DNA of 64,000 bases from Parvicella tangerina (GCF_907165195.1 NZ_OU015584.1:992001-1056000); one strand, 5' to 3'; positions 6,993 to 16,809 are shown, numbered from the stretch's first letter. Program-made: numbers and translations. The notes: generated by a model from the letters alone, not told the origin.

Positions 6993-9491
6993 TTAGTTAC
7001 TTTGTAACAGTGATTTGAATTGCTGATTATCCTCAAATTTTCCAAGTTGCTCAGATAAACTGATTAGTTTCTTCAATAGGAACTTCCTCTGTTGTATAAC
7101 TTTCGCCAATACTGCTTGTTTCTTTTGACTTTCTTGAGGATGAGCACCTGTGTCCTCATTGATTTCTCTGATGTTTCTATCGAATTCATCCAATGCTAAC
7201 AGGTAGTTCTCATAGGCCTGGTCAAGTTGGTTAAGTTTTACGTAGGCAACCGCGATTTTTGTATAGAACTCATGGAAGTATTGAAACTCATTGACTTTCA
7301 ACGCCTTTTCATTGATTTCAATCACCTTTTGGAAATCTTTCTTGATTTCATAATACTCATGCATGGTGTTGTACGGAGGATAATAGGTTGGGTCGAGATC
7401 AAAACATTTACTCAAGTGAGGTAAAAGGTTTTTTTCGAAATAATTCATGCGTTCTTGAGCGTAGTCTTCTATTTGTTTGATGGTCGCATTTTGTGACAGC
7501 ACTTGACTGTAGTAGTTTTTGAGGATTTGGACACTCAGGAACTTAAAGAGATGCTTGTCTAATGTTCCGCTCGAGTAAGATGAAATGATGTCACCTGCAT
7601 TCGTTTGAATGATTTGTTCAAATTCCTGCTCATTAAAGTATGTTTTTAAACCAAATGAAGCTACCAGAGAAAGGGTGTTGTTTTTAAGGTTGGATAAAAA
7701 GGTTTGGTTATCTGTGGCACCATTAGCTGAGTTAGAAATAGTCGATTGACAGTTAGACCTCAGCCTTTCTAGTGTGCTCCCAAGCATGTCAACTTGTTTT
7801 GCCGAGCTCGGGTCTATCTTTTTGTTTGTGGTACTGCTATCTGAGGGAAGTGTTTTGATTGCATCGATGAGATAGAAATACGATTTCCAGTTCCAGAATT
7901 CAACGTTCCCAAGATTGTAGCTAGCCTCAAGATAATTGGAATCAATCTCAACGGCTCGGGAAAAATAATAATAAGCTGTATCTACATTGCCCCGGAAGGA
8001 GTAGTTCAACGCTCCTAGATTATTAAATGTTACCGCATATTGGTCATAAATACTTAGGCAAGCCAAGAACTCTCTCTCAGCGCTATCTACCTTTGCCATA
8101 TATACATTGGCAGGAGAATTCTGGGAGGCAAGTTGAATCCCCTCTGTGTAATAGGCCTGACCGAGCATATTGTGGGCTTTGTAGGATTGATCCAAGTGAA
8201 CGATATCCGTTTTGTAAAGGGAGGTATCTGTTTTCCATGCTTTGTTTCTATTGAATACATACCCCAAGCATACAACAGAAAGTATTCCCAGTGTAATTTT
8301 GATAAGATTCTTCGAATTGGCAAATTTTCCTTCCTGCTGAAAGAAGTAATAGTATATGCCATAAGCAACAAGAATACTAAATCCCAATGAAGCAATGAAA
8401 GCGAATCGTTCAGCAATAATACCAACTGCTGGAAAAAGGAGGTTGCACGCTCCACCAATTCCTAAAAAATAGAATAGGACTCCATATCCCCAAATCTCTT
8501 TTCTTTTTATTCGCCAAACTGCAATTCCAACACTAGCCACCATGACTAAAAGCATCAAGTAAACCAAAGGGTTAGACCAATCAGCAATGGGCACTTGATC
8601 ATACCCATAATAATATCGTAGTGGGTAGGGTAAAATCATTAAACTTAAATAGTACCAGTTGGAATAAAAGAACATGGGAATTCGATCTGCGAATCCCGTA
8701 TAATAAAGTGGGTTTTCAAAATAATATTTTACCCTGGCAACGGGGTCCGATAGAAGCGTTTTCCCCATAAACTTAAAAACAACAAAGCCAACAACCACAA
8801 CAGATACGATCACTCCAACTCTTTTAAGATTAATAGATCGGAAGTAGTAGAGAGTTAGTGGGAGCAGAGCGATAAAGATCATTCCTGTCTTTTTACTCAA
8901 AAGAGACATTAAGATAAAAACAAACGAAAGGATCAGCGACAGTATTTTCTTTTTATCGTAATGGTTTAAAGCTTGTTTAAGAGCGAGGATACCAAACAGA
9001 AAGGACAGTAATTCATCTCTGGATTTGATATTGTTGACCACCTCACTGTGGATTGGATGGATTAAAAAGATGAAACAGCTAAGTACAGTCAGAATATATT
9101 TTTCCTCACCCCAAATTTGATTGAGTACTCTGAACAAGACCACAATGCCAATTGCATATAGCAGGATGTTAAAGAAGTGACTCACCGTTGGGTTTTGTCC
9201 AAAAAATTGGTATTCTATGGCAAAGGAGGTTGTTGTTACAGGTCTGTACGCATAACTTTGCTTATTATTAACTACAAAGTGAGAAGTAAAAATCTTTGGA
9301 ATAGATGCGATCCCTCCTTCTACAGTAGGATGTTTACTGTTGTAGGTTGAAGTAACAAGATTGTCATCCATGGAATACTCATTTTTCATGGAGTTACCAT
9401 AAAAGATGAAAGCCAATACGAAAATGCCAAGGTAATAGGGTAGGAATTTGCCTATCTTAAGGTTCGAGGTATTCTTTTCGTGTTTAGACAT
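6993..9491 (-). CDS. TMTC-like GT-C membrane glycosyltransferase with C-terminal TPRs
   Basis: An 832-aa protein; I take the ATG at 9491 (a GTG lies one codon earlier). The N-terminal half has about ten membrane helices, an early YSMDDN acidic motif in the first lumenal loop and LIHPIHSEVV, both characteristic of TMTC/DUF1736-type O-mannosyltransferases. The C-terminal half is soluble with TPR-like helices near 430-540 and 690-790. GT-C enzymes transfer a sugar from a polyprenyl-phosphate donor in the periplasm, and a GT2 that could make such a donor is in the same operon. A promoter -7 box lies 5 nt upstream. The acceptor is unknown. Confidence 0.8.
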   Translation of the reverse strand: MSKHEKNTSNLKIGKFLPYYLGIFVLAFIFYGNSMKNEYSMDDNLVTSTYNSKHPTVEGGIASIPKIFTSHFVVNNKQSYAYRPVTTTSFAIEYQFFGQNPTVSHFFNILLYAIGIVVLFRVLNQIWGEEKYILTVLSCFIFLIHPIHSEVVNNIKSRDELLSFLFGILALKQALNHYDKKKILSLILSFVFILMSLLSKKTGMIFIALLPLTLYYFRSINLKRVGVIVSVVVVGFVVFKFMGKTLLSDPVARVKYYFENPLYYTGFADRIPMFFYSNWYYLSLMILPYPLRYYYGYDQVPIADWSNPLVYLMLLVMVASVGIAVWRIKRKEIWGYGVLFYFLGIGGACNLLFPAVGIIAERFAFIASLGFSILVAYGIYYYFFQQEGKFANSKNLIKITLGILSVVCLGYVFNRNKAWKTDTSLYKTDIVHLDQSYKAHNMLGQAYYTEGIQLASQNSPANVYMAKVDSAEREFLACLSIYDQYAVTFNNLGALNYSFRGNVDTAYYYFSRAVEIDSNYLEASYNLGNVEFWNWKSYFYLIDAIKTLPSDSSTTNKKIDPSSAKQVDMLGSTLERLRSNCQSTISNSANGATDNQTFLSNLKNNTLSLVASFGLKTYFNEQEFEQIIQTNAGDIISSYSSGTLDKHLFKFLSVQILKNYYSQVLSQNATIKQIEDYAQERMNYFEKNLLPHLSKCFDLDPTYYPPYNTMHEYYEIKKDFQKVIEINEKALKVNEFQYFHEFYTKIAVAYVKLNQLDQAYENYLLALDEFDRNIREINEDTGAHPQESQKKQAVLAKVIQQRKFLLKKLISLSEQLGKFEDNQQFKSLLQSN

Positions 9492-9496
9492 CACTA

Positions 9497-9504
9497 CAAA
9501 TCTA
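9497..9504 (-). promoter_or_regulatory. Promoter -7 box of the glycan operon
   Basis: On the minus strand this reads TAGATTTG, a perfect match to the Bacteroidota TAnnTTTG box. It ends 5 nt before the ATG at 9491, so the transcript is predicted to be leaderless or nearly so. A weak -33 candidate (TTA) lies 19 bp upstream. Confidence 0.6.
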
Positions 9505-9520
9505 AACTAATTTTAGATTT
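9498..9520. promoter_or_regulatory. Inverted repeat over the glycan operon promoter
   Basis: Arms AAATCTAAA (9498-9506) and TTTAGATTT (9512-9520) are perfect complements around a 5-nt centre, and the left arm overlaps the -7 box. This could be an operator for a dimeric repressor. AT-rich palindromes also arise by chance, so the function is unproven. Confidence 0.4.
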
Positions 9521-9546
9521 TAATAAAGTGTGATGGAAAATGTATG

Positions 9547-10380
9547 TTACTTTTTAACGAAGGACTCGGTGCAGTTGTCAAAACTCAACCAATAATTATC
9601 TTTAGAAAGCGTTGTAATATCTACTGACGATCCATAACCTTTCATCATGAGGTCACCATACTTGTCGTGGATTTCATATCCAGTCTCGTCAGAAAATACA
9701 ATCTCTTGATTCTTTTTGGCGTAGGTGAACGTAAGCTTGGGTTTGTTGGATTCTATTTCAACAAAATCAGAAGTTTTGATCTTTCCAGCCTGGTCAACTT
9801 GTGCCACCCTGAATTTATTTTTCCCAGAGGTGAAATCTACATGAAATGCATAGTTTGAAATGTCTGGAGTTCCATCTCCCTGAACTTCTCCAACGTCAAT
9901 CCATTTGTTCCACTTGTACTGTTGAATAACGAAGGGCAACGAACCTGTTTCATTTTCTGTGATCCACTGAAGAATCTGCGCCTCATCAATAGAAATGTCT
10001 ACAGTTTCAAAAGTTGGTTGGGGCTTTAAGCCACCAGGATTCAAAACTTTGGGAGTGCATCCCATTTTGTGTCTAATCTCGATGGTTATATCCTGACCAA
10101 TTTCAAAATTGAATGGCGAAAGGTCAATTTCAAAGGCACTTGAGTTGATCTCATCGGTAATCAGGTTCCCATTAACTCTGATCTCATAGGCGCAAAAACC
10201 TATGCCTTCTGAGCCCAATGCCTGAGCAATGAAGATATTTCGATGCTGATACTTCCCTTCAAGGATAATCACACCGTCTTTTTCTTCTTCAGAAAGCTTT
10301 GGAGGTGAATCCGCAAAGGACTGTAAAACCAGGGTAAACATCACCAGAAACAAACCAATATGTCTTAACCTATTTTTCAA
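9547..10380 (-). CDS. Exported protein of unknown function
   Basis: A 277-aa protein. I take the TTG at 10378-10380 because the -7 box then lies exactly 5 nt upstream, as for other genes here; the GTG one codon earlier is the alternative. A signal peptide (hydrophobic 9-22, cleavage near SFADS) is followed by a beta-rich region with two Cys (GFCAY, MGCTP). The C-terminal ~50 residues (YEIHDKYGDLMMKGYGSSVDITTLSKDNYWLSF) resemble the strand pattern of a T9SS sorting domain, but the fit is loose. No enzyme motif is recognised. Confidence 0.7.
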   Translation of the reverse strand: MKNRLRHIGLFLVMFTLVLQSFADSPPKLSEEEKDGVIILEGKYQHRNIFIAQALGSEGIGFCAYEIRVNGNLITDEINSSAFEIDLSPFNFEIGQDITIEIRHKMGCTPKVLNPGGLKPQPTFETVDISIDEAQILQWITENETGSLPFVIQQYKWNKWIDVGEVQGDGTPDISNYAFHVDFTSGKNKFRVAQVDQAGKIKTSDFVEIESNKPKLTFTYAKKNQEIVFSDETGYEIHDKYGDLMMKGYGSSVDITTLSKDNYWLSFDNCTESFVKK

Positions 10381-10385
10381 CACTT

Positions 10386-10393
10386 CAAAATTA
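10386..10393 (-). promoter_or_regulatory. Promoter -7 box
   Basis: Minus strand TAATTTTG, a perfect TAnnTTTG match, 5 nt before the TTG start at 10380 and 2 nt before the GTG. A TTTTTG further upstream is a possible -33, with 23 bp between them. Confidence 0.5.
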
Positions 10394-10492
10394 ACAAGAT
10401 TTAATTAGTCAAACGACAAAAATATGCAGTCAGTTTCCAAGAAATGATTAAGCATAGTTTTTGCTAGATGAATAACAAATCACATCACATTA

Positions 10493-10744
10493 CTATTTCA
10501 AAAAGACAAAGATTCTACCGAAGTTTTTTTGATCCTTATCTATTCTTTTAACTAAGGGCTTTATTTTCTTTGATTCCACAAAGCGAAGAACTTTTTTCTT
10601 CAGTTGACCACTGCCTTTACCTGAAATTATTTCAATGGTTTTGATCTTTTTTTCTGAGGCTTCCTCAAAAATGTCGAATAAGGCCTTGTTGATAGCTTTG
10701 CTATCATTGTAGATGGGATGAAGATCTAATTTAAGCTTCGCCAT
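10493..10744 (-). CDS. Smr domain protein
   Basis: An 83-aa stand-alone Smr domain: LDLHP at 5-9 and the glycine-rich ISGKGSGQLKKKV at 41-53 are the two signature motifs. The Smr domain, first known from the MutS2 C-terminus, binds nucleic acid and in several proteins is an endonuclease. The ATG overlaps the TGA stop of the upstream gene by one base (TGATG), which supports this start over a TTG one codon earlier. Whether it is a nuclease or only an RNA/DNA binder is open. Confidence 0.82.
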   Translation of the reverse strand: MAKLKLDLHPIYNDSKAINKALFDIFEEASEKKIKTIEIISGKGSGQLKKKVLRFVESKKIKPLVKRIDKDQKNFGRIFVFLK

Positions 10745-11256
10745 CAATCCTCGGAATCATTTTCTTTGTAATTCTCTAAGGTGGCTGTTATGATCATCTC
10801 TACTATAGATCGTGTATAGTCCTTATCCCAGGAAAGTTTTCCCGTCATGTAGTCGTAACGAGCCACTCCCATGGGTTTCGTTTTTAGAAAGTCTACTTCC
10901 AAACCTTGCTTTTGTTTGAATAAGGCAACTTCTACTTTGAGTTTGCTTTTTCGTTTTACATCTTCGGGAGCATTTACAGTGCTTACAACGAGGTGTTTTG
11001 AGACATATCCAGACTTTGTGAATTCCACCTTGTAGATCTTTCCTGTGTCCAGTTGATAGAACATTCTCCCCTTTTGAGTGACCGTACTATCAAGGAGTTT
11101 TCCATCGGCACTAACGTATATTTTTACAACATCTAGTCTGGATCCCTGTTCTTCTACCGAAGTGATTTTGGCGTCAAACTTTACCTGAGGAGCTTCTTGT
11201 CCAAAGAAACTAAGACTGTGTGCACTCATTAGCAGAGTGACAAAAAGTATGTTCAC
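10744..11256 (-). CDS. Exported protein of unknown function
   Basis: A 170-aa protein starting at GTG (11254-11256) or at a TTG four codons earlier. I favour the GTG because the TTG lies inside a TAGTCTTTG sequence resembling a promoter box. The N-terminus is a signal peptide ending near FFGQE. The mature part (VKIYVSADGKLLDSTVTQKGRMFYQLDTGKIYKVEFTKSGYVSKHLVVS) resembles the carboxypeptidase-regulatory-like beta sandwich found in many Bacteroidota envelope proteins. It is translationally coupled to the Smr gene. No function assigned. Confidence 0.7.
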   Translation of the reverse strand: MNILFVTLLMSAHSLSFFGQEAPQVKFDAKITSVEEQGSRLDVVKIYVSADGKLLDSTVTQKGRMFYQLDTGKIYKVEFTKSGYVSKHLVVSTVNAPEDVKRKSKLKVEVALFKQKQGLEVDFLKTKPMGVARYDYMTGKLSWDKDYTRSIVEMIITATLENYKENDSED

Positions 11257-11313
11257 GAAATTCGACAAAGACTATTTTTCAAAATGGGTCTATCCTCTTT
11301 AAGATTCCACAAA

Positions 11314-11703
11314 TCACCGTTGACCTTTTATGAATTTTGAGATGCCTTCCATGGCCACATTAAAGGTCGTTTGATTAATGGTTCTTATCGTTTTGAATAA
11401 TGAAGTGTTTTTCAGTAATGGGTCAACTTTAGCTCCTTCTTCAATGACTTTTAGCCACATGTCTGCAAAGCTCTTGTTTTCTTTCTTGGCTAATTGATGC
11501 AGGTGCTTAGCAATGTCTGCGGCAGATGCATTCGCTAACAAAGTTGCCGTTTCTTTTTTAGGAGTTGCCGCATCCACATCAACAAGATTATTAGGAGATT
11601 TGTTGATGAAATCTTCCTTAGACTTTACATCGTCAACCTCGATAGTGTTAGGGTTTTGACTCAAAAACTCGTTGAGGTCTTTTAGTGTTGATCTTCTTGC
11701 CAT
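11314..11703 (-). CDS. Small ParA-partner protein, unknown family
   Basis: A 129-aa protein, start ATG 1 nt after the ParA stop, so surely co-translated. Residues 1-65 are polar and look disordered; 66-129 are helical (AADIAKHLHQLAKKENKSFADMWLKVIEEG). No helix-turn-helix or ParB box is recognised. Position and size suggest a ParB-like or cargo-adaptor partner for the ATPase, an inference from gene order only. Confidence 0.72.
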   Translation of the reverse strand: MARRSTLKDLNEFLSQNPNTIEVDDVKSKEDFINKSPNNLVDVDAATPKKETATLLANASAADIAKHLHQLAKKENKSFADMWLKVIEEGAKVDPLLKNTSLFKTIRTINQTTFNVAMEGISKFIKGQR

Positions 11704-11704
11704 G

Positions 11705-12331
11705 TTATTTAAGTTCTTTAATGATCATTTTTGCAATCGGTCTGTACCTTCTTTCACTTTTGTATGTACTGGGCATAGTAAACATTTTTTTCTGAGGTAC
11801 ATAATTGTCAAACATTGAAACGTCTAAGTTATTTAACGCGTCTTTAATTGTTTTTATTCTCGTGTGAGAATGAATACGATTGGGTAGAATATACAATTTT
11901 AATTTATCATTCAGCTTTTCTGCTGGTTTCAAGTCTTTAACAGTTTGATACGCAACCAGAAGGTCATTTTGCGTTAAACTGGTTGTGATAATCACCATGT
12001 TGCTGACCAAACATAATTCTTTAATACCCTGGTCGGTTGTCTTTCCCGCACTATCAACAATAATGTAGTCATAGGTGTTGGAAGGAATGATTTTATCGAG
12101 TTCAGTAGCAACTTCATCATCCGTAGAAGCAATGATCGGAAAAAGTTTCTTCTCGTTCACCTTATGCTTAAATACATCAATCTTTCGAGAAGAGATGAGC
12201 GTATAGTTCGGGTCTGTTTCAACCAACAAGACCTTTTTTCTCATATCATGTAATGAAGTAGCAAGGTTGATGGCGTTGGTTGTCTTTCCAGAACCTCCTT
12301 TGCGGCTGATAAACGAAATTACTTTTGTCAT
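11705..12331 (-). CDS. ParA/MinD-family ATPase, orphan type
   Basis: A 208-aa protein from the ATG at 12331; the open frame extends further upstream into metF but lacks family features there. The N-terminus MTKVISFISRKGGSGKTT is the deviant Walker A with the signature lysine. VLLVETDPN and YDYIIVDSAG are Walker A' and B. The gene begins 10 nt after the metF stop and is not near an origin, chemotaxis or flagellar genes. Orphan ParAs place protein cargo or chromosomes along the nucleoid; here the only partner candidate is the small downstream gene. Confidence 0.85.
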   Translation of the reverse strand: MTKVISFISRKGGSGKTTNAINLATSLHDMRKKVLLVETDPNYTLISSRKIDVFKHKVNEKKLFPIIASTDDEVATELDKIIPSNTYDYIIVDSAGKTTDQGIKELCLVSNMVIITTSLTQNDLLVAYQTVKDLKPAEKLNDKLKLYILPNRIHSHTRIKTIKDALNNLDVSMFDNYVPQKKMFTMPSTYKSERRYRPIAKMIIKELK

Positions 12332-12341
12332 GTTTTGGGGG

Positions 12342-13292
12342 TTAAAAAATTTCTGAAGCGATGCTCTTGACTGCTTTCCCTTTACCCATGGTGTAAAAGT
12401 GTAGCACGGGAGCACCTTTTGCTATTAATTCTTTGGATTGGTTTATCGTCCATTCTACGCCTAATTTAGCAACTTCTTCATTACTCTTGCATTTTTCTAG
12501 TTCCTTGGATAATTCCATTGGGAAATCAATATGAAAGAATTTAGGTAAGAAAGTGCGGTGTCTAAGCGTAGTAATAGGCTTTAGACCTGGTATGATAGGT
12601 ACATCAATTCCGATCGACCTGCATTTGTCCACAAATGCAAAGTATTTCTTATTGTCAAAAAACAGTTGAGTCATGATATATTCTGCCCCTGCATCAACCT
12701 TAGCTTTTAAATGTTTTAGATCTGTATCTAAATTCATTGCTTCAAAGTGTTTTTCAGGATAACCTGCGGCTCCGATGCAAAAGTCAGTAGGAGAGTTTTT
12801 TTGCTCCTCGTCCAGGTATTTTCCTTCATTGAGGTCACGAATCTGTTTGATCAGGTCAATAGCATAACTGTGCCCTCCCTTGTTAGGCGTAAAAACCTGC
12901 TCCGTTTTTATTGGGTCTCCTCTTAAAGCGAGTATATTGTCTACTCCTAAGAACTTTAGATCGATCAGCGCATTTTCAGTCTCTTCAACGTTGAAGCCAC
13001 CACAGATTAGATGAGGAACTGCGTCTACTTTGTACTTATTCATGATAGCAGCACAAATACCAACTGTTCCTGGGCGTTTTCTGATGGAGATTTTTTTGAG
13101 TAGTCCATCACCCATATCCTTATACTTGTATTCTTCACGATGATAAGTAACGTTGATGAACTTTGGTCCAAACTCGATGAGTGGGTCTATGCCAGCATAG
13201 ATGTCTTCGATACCCTTACCTTTTAACGGAGGGATGATCTCAAACGAAAAGAGCGGCTTTTTTGATTCCTGGATATAGTCAATAACTTTCAT
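12342..13292 (-). CDS. metF: Methylenetetrahydrofolate reductase
   Basis: A 316-aa FAD enzyme reducing 5,10-methylene-THF to 5-methyl-THF for methionine synthesis. MetF features are the N-terminal LFSFEIIPPLKG segment with the catalytic Glu, NVTYHREE, ILALRGDP near 137-145, and FDNKKYFAFVDKC followed by VPIIPGLKPIT in the C-terminal half. Length is normal for the bacterial enzyme. A TATCTTTG box precedes it, so it heads a run of minus-strand genes that includes parA. Confidence 0.95.
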   Translation of the reverse strand: MKVIDYIQESKKPLFSFEIIPPLKGKGIEDIYAGIDPLIEFGPKFINVTYHREEYKYKDMGDGLLKKISIRKRPGTVGICAAIMNKYKVDAVPHLICGGFNVEETENALIDLKFLGVDNILALRGDPIKTEQVFTPNKGGHSYAIDLIKQIRDLNEGKYLDEEQKNSPTDFCIGAAGYPEKHFEAMNLDTDLKHLKAKVDAGAEYIMTQLFFDNKKYFAFVDKCRSIGIDVPIIPGLKPITTLRHRTFLPKFFHIDFPMELSKELEKCKSNEEVAKLGVEWTINQSKELIAKGAPVLHFYTMGKGKAVKSIASEIF

Positions 13293-13321
13293 TGATGCTT
13301 AATTCAATTCTAATAAGCACG

Positions 13322-13329
13322 CAAAGATA
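13322..13329 (-). promoter_or_regulatory. Promoter -7 box of metF
   Basis: Minus strand TATCTTTG, a perfect TAnnTTTG match, 29 nt before the metF ATG. No clear -33 TTG at the right distance. Confidence 0.5.
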
Positions 13330-13403
13330 GGTGTGGAAATTCGAAAATTTAAATACTTGTCGATAAGATTTGTCAAAATAATTTTTTGTCGATCAAATTG
13401 TCG

Positions 13404-13411
13404 TAATTTTG
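13404..13411 (+). promoter_or_regulatory. Promoter -7 box of lepA
   Basis: TAATTTTG, 16 nt upstream of the lepA ATG. A TTTTTTG run ending at 13388 lies 15 bp upstream, slightly short for a -33 element. Confidence 0.5.
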
Positions 13412-13427
13412 CACGTTATTAGCATTT

Positions 13428-15218
13428 ATGAAAAACATTAGAAACTTCTGTATTATTGCGCACATTGACCATGGTAAAAGCACCTTGGCAGATCGACTTT
13501 TGCAAACGACCAATACCATTTCCGAAAGAGAAATGAAGGATCAGGCGTTAGATGATATGGATCTGGAGAGAGAAAGGGGGATTACGATCAAGAGTCACGC
13601 AATTCAAATGGATTATGTGCAGGATGATGAGCAGTACGTGTTGAACCTAATCGACACCCCTGGTCACGTTGATTTTTCATACGAAGTTTCAAGGTCAATT
13701 GCCGCTTGTGAAGGGGCTTTGTTGATTGTAGATGCTTCTCAAGGAATCCAGGCACAGACAATCTCAAACCTGTATTTGGCAATCGAAAATGATTTAGAGA
13801 TCATTCCAATTTTAAATAAAATGGACCTCCCTGGTGCAATGCCAGAGGAAGTTACGGATCAAATCGTTGACCTCATTGGTTGTGATCCGTCAGAAGTGAT
13901 TCCTGCTAGCGGAAAGACTGGTCTTGGCGTGGATAAGATTCTAGAAGCGATTATTGCGAGAATTCCTGCTCCAGAAGGAGATCCAGAAGCGCCACTACAG
14001 GCAATGATCTTTGATAGTGTCTTTAACCCTTTTAGAGGTATTATAGCCTATTACCGAGTATTAAATGGGGCTATCAAGAAAGGAGATCGAGTAAAGTTTG
14101 TGAATACTGGTAAGGAATATGATGCCGATGAGATCGGTGTTTTGAAGATGGATTTAGCTCCTAAGAAAGCTGTTAATACAGGAGACGTGGGGTATATTAT
14201 TTCCGGTATTAAGAAAGCGAATGAAGTTAAAGTAGGGGATACCATTACTACGGTTGAAAATCCTTGTTTAAATGCGGTAAAAGGTTTTGAAGATGTGAAA
14301 CCGATGGTCTTCGCAGGGATTTACCCTGTTGATACCGAAGATTATGAGGAGCTGAGGTACTCGATGGAGAAGTTACAGTTGAATGATGCTTCTTTAGTAT
14401 TTGAACCAGAGAGTTCGGCTGCACTAGGCTTCGGATTCAGATGTGGTTTCTTAGGAATGCTACACATGGAAATCATTCAGGAGCGTTTAGAGCGCGAGTT
14501 TGATATGACCGTAATCACAACGGTTCCTAACGTGTCTTACAAGGCTTACTTGAAAAAAGATGAAGAGTTGGTGATCGTAAACAACCCTTCAGATTTACCA
14601 GATCCCGCAAAGATGGACTATATCGAAGAACCTTACATCAAGGCTTCAGTGATCACTAAGTCAGACTATGTGGGAGCAATCATGACATTGTGTATTGAAA
14701 AGAGGGGAGAGATGACCAATCAGGTTTATCTAACTCAGGATAGAGTAGAGTTGAGCTTTGATATGCCAATGTCTGAAGTGGTATTTGATTTTTACGATCG
14801 TTTAAAAACCATCTCAAAGGGATATGCGTCTTTTGACTACTATCCAACCGATTACAGAAGGTCTGATCTCATCAAACTAGATATACTGCTGAACTCAGAG
14901 CAAGTAGATGCATTATCTGCATTGGTGCACAGAAGCAACGCGTTTACATTGGGTAAAAAGATTTGCTTAAAGTTGAAGGAGCTAATCCCAAGACAGCAGT
15001 TTGAAATTCCAATTCAAGCAGCAATTGGTGCCAAGATTGTGGCGAGAGAAACGATAAAAGCGCTTCGAAAAGACGTAACGGCTAAATGTTATGGAGGTGA
15101 TATTTCACGTAAGCGTAAACTGCTTGAAAAGCAGAAAGCTGGTAAGAAACGTATGCGTCAAGTAGGTAGAGTAGAAGTACCTCAGGAGGCTTTCTTGGCG
15201 GTGTTGAAATTGGATTAA
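13428..15218 (+). CDS. lepA: Elongation factor 4 (LepA)
   Basis: A 596-aa translational GTPase, full length. G1 [10 protein letters not shown] at 11-20, switch motif ERERGITI, G3 DTPGHVDF, G4 NKMDLPG and the LepA-specific C-terminal region ending in [25 protein letters not shown]4 acts on stalled or mis-translocated ribosomes. Its stop overlaps the convergent amidase gene by 4 bp. It is transcribed divergently from metF. Confidence 0.97.
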   Translation: MKNIRNFCIIAHIDHGKSTLADRLLQTTNTISEREMKDQALDDMDLERERGITIKSHAIQMDYVQDDEQYVLNLIDTPGHVDFSYEVSRSIAACEGALLIVDASQGIQAQTISNLYLAIENDLEIIPILNKMDLPGAMPEEVTDQIVDLIGCDPSEVIPASGKTGLGVDKILEAIIARIPAPEGDPEAPLQAMIFDSVFNPFRGIIAYYRVLNGAIKKGDRVKFVNTGKEYDADEIGVLKMDLAPKKAVNTGDVGYIISGIKKANEVKVGDTITTVENPCLNAVKGFEDVKPMVFAGIYPVDTEDYEELRYSMEKLQLNDASLVFEPESSAALGFGFRCGFLGMLHMEIIQERLEREFDMTVITTVPNVSYKAYLKKDEELVIVNNPSDLPDPAKMDYIEEPYIKASVITKSDYVGAIMTLCIEKRGEMTNQVYLTQDRVELSFDMPMSEVVFDFYDRLKTISKGYASFDYYPTDYRRSDLIKLDILLNSEQVDALSALVHRSNAFTLGKKICLKLKELIPRQQFEIPIQAAIGAKIVARETIKALRKDVTAKCYGGDISRKRKLLEKQKAGKKRMRQVGRVEVPQEAFLAVLKLD

Positions 15219-16669
15219 TCTTCTGTAATTTTTCGCCAAGGTTGAGCTTCTTCAAGCTGCAGAGCTAACTCTAGTAAAAGTTTTTCTTGTCCATGGTTTG
15301 CCCAGAATAACATTCCAATAGGAAGCCCATTGTCCTGGTCGAAGCCCAGAGGAAGTGAAATTGAAGGTCCTCCGGATGCATTGGCATAAGGAGTGAAGCA
15401 GGTCCAATTGATAATCCGGTCAAAGAGCTCCTCAAAGTTTAAGTTCATTCCGAAGTAACCAATCTCAGGTGCAGAACTAGCAATGGTTGGTGTGAGAAAC
15501 AGATCAATATTAAGTTCTTCAAACATGCGCGAGTATTGATGGTACGTCTTTTTCATTCTAACTGCAATTCCTGGAGTTTTATAACAGTTTTTCAGGTAAG
15601 ATTTTGATAGTCCCTTTGTGAGCTGAGTTACTTCATTACTTTTAAAAGAAGGATCTAACAGTACTTTTCCAAATCGATGGATGAAGAAGGCATTCATCGC
15701 CCAGACATTCGCAAAATCTTCAACAAATTGATCAGGTATAGTTAATGCCACTGGTCGGACGATGTGTCCAAGGGATTCGAGTAATTGCACTGTTTTTAGT
15801 AGTTCAGATGATGAACATTCGTCAGCCTTCATTCCATTGATGGAGTTAGTTGTATAGCCAATGTTCAGCACTTTTGAGGTTGGTTCGTTGACAAGACCAA
15901 TCTTGGGCAGTTTGGGGTTTTTGAAGTGTTTTTCTGCTTCTGCATAAAAGTAGGCTGTGTCTCGAACAGATCTTGTGAGTACTCCATCTATGGCAATGTC
16001 AATCGGTTGATTCTTAAAAAGGTCACTTTTTAATAGTCTTCCCCGAGAAGGTTTGAGCCCCACTAATCCACAAGCAGCAGCAGGTATGCGAATTGATCCA
16101 CCACCATCAGCAGCGTGAGCCAAAGGAACTACACCAGAAGCTACCAAAGCTGCACTCCCACCAGAAGAACCTCCTGGCGTATGGTTAATATTCCAGGGGT
16201 TTCGAGTGTCTTTTTGATGATTAAATTCGGTAGAGCAAGTAAAACCAAACTCAGACATTGAACTGCATCCCAAAGGCGCAAAGCCGATTGCTTTCATTTG
16301 TTCGATTATAGGATCTGATTTCTTTGCTGGTTTAGGGTTAGAAAAGGCTTCTGAACCATAGTAACTGGGCAAACCTTCTACATGAGTCATGTCTTTAATA
16401 AAAGTAGGAAGACCCTCAAAAAATCCAATGTTTGTTTTTGTCTCCGTTAAGCTCTCTTCAAAGCGATCAGTGACTATTGCGTTGAGTAAGGGGTCAACCT
16501 GGCGAGCTCGCTCAATAGTCGCCAAGACTACTTCCTTTGAAGAAACCTCTCCAGCCTTAATCAGTTCCGCTAATGCAACCGCATCAAACTCTCCAAGTAC
16601 ATCGTTTTTAAAAGCATGGACTTTTGAGGGTTTCAACACTTTTTGGCTTTTTTGTTGAGCTGTAGGCAT
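15215..16669 (-). CDS. Amidase signature family protein
   Basis: A 484-aa amidase signature enzyme with the whole Ser-cisSer-Lys triad: Lys92 in FIKDM, Ser168 in PGGSSGGS and Ser192 in DGGGSIRIP. The spacing agrees with FAAH (Lys142, Ser217, Ser241). No gatB/gatC neighbours exist and the N-terminus carries an extra ~25 polar residues, so it is not obviously GatA; a stand-alone carboxylic amide hydrolase is more likely. Substrate unknown. Monocistronic. Confidence 0.87.
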   Translation of the reverse strand: MPTAQQKSQKVLKPSKVHAFKNDVLGEFDAVALAELIKAGEVSSKEVVLATIERARQVDPLLNAIVTDRFEESLTETKTNIGFFEGLPTFIKDMTHVEGLPSYYGSEAFSNPKPAKKSDPIIEQMKAIGFAPLGCSSMSEFGFTCSTEFNHQKDTRNPWNINHTPGGSSGGSAALVASGVVPLAHAADGGGSIRIPAAACGLVGLKPSRGRLLKSDLFKNQPIDIAIDGVLTRSVRDTAYFYAEAEKHFKNPKLPKIGLVNEPTSKVLNIGYTTNSINGMKADECSSSELLKTVQLLESLGHIVRPVALTIPDQFVEDFANVWAMNAFFIHRFGKVLLDPSFKSNEVTQLTKGLSKSYLKNCYKTPGIAVRMKKTYHQYSRMFEELNIDLFLTPTIASSAPEIGYFGMNLNFEELFDRIINWTCFTPYANASGGPSISLPLGFDQDNGLPIGMLFWANHGQEKLLLELALQLEEAQPWRKITED

Positions 16670-16809
16670 AGCATTGATTTATGTTAACGCAGAATGAATC
16701 ACGTCAGCAAGATAAGGATAAAAGACTTGCTCTACAGTCTAACGTTTGACTTGATTAGCTTTTTAACAATTGATAACTCCAATGTTAACTAATTGTTTCT
16801 AAAAATTGG

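Noticed and set aside
15215-16669. Amidase as GatA, the glutamyl-tRNA amidotransferase subunit.
   Set aside because: The catalytic triad is shared by the whole amidase signature family; there is no gatB or gatC nearby and the N-terminal extension is atypical.
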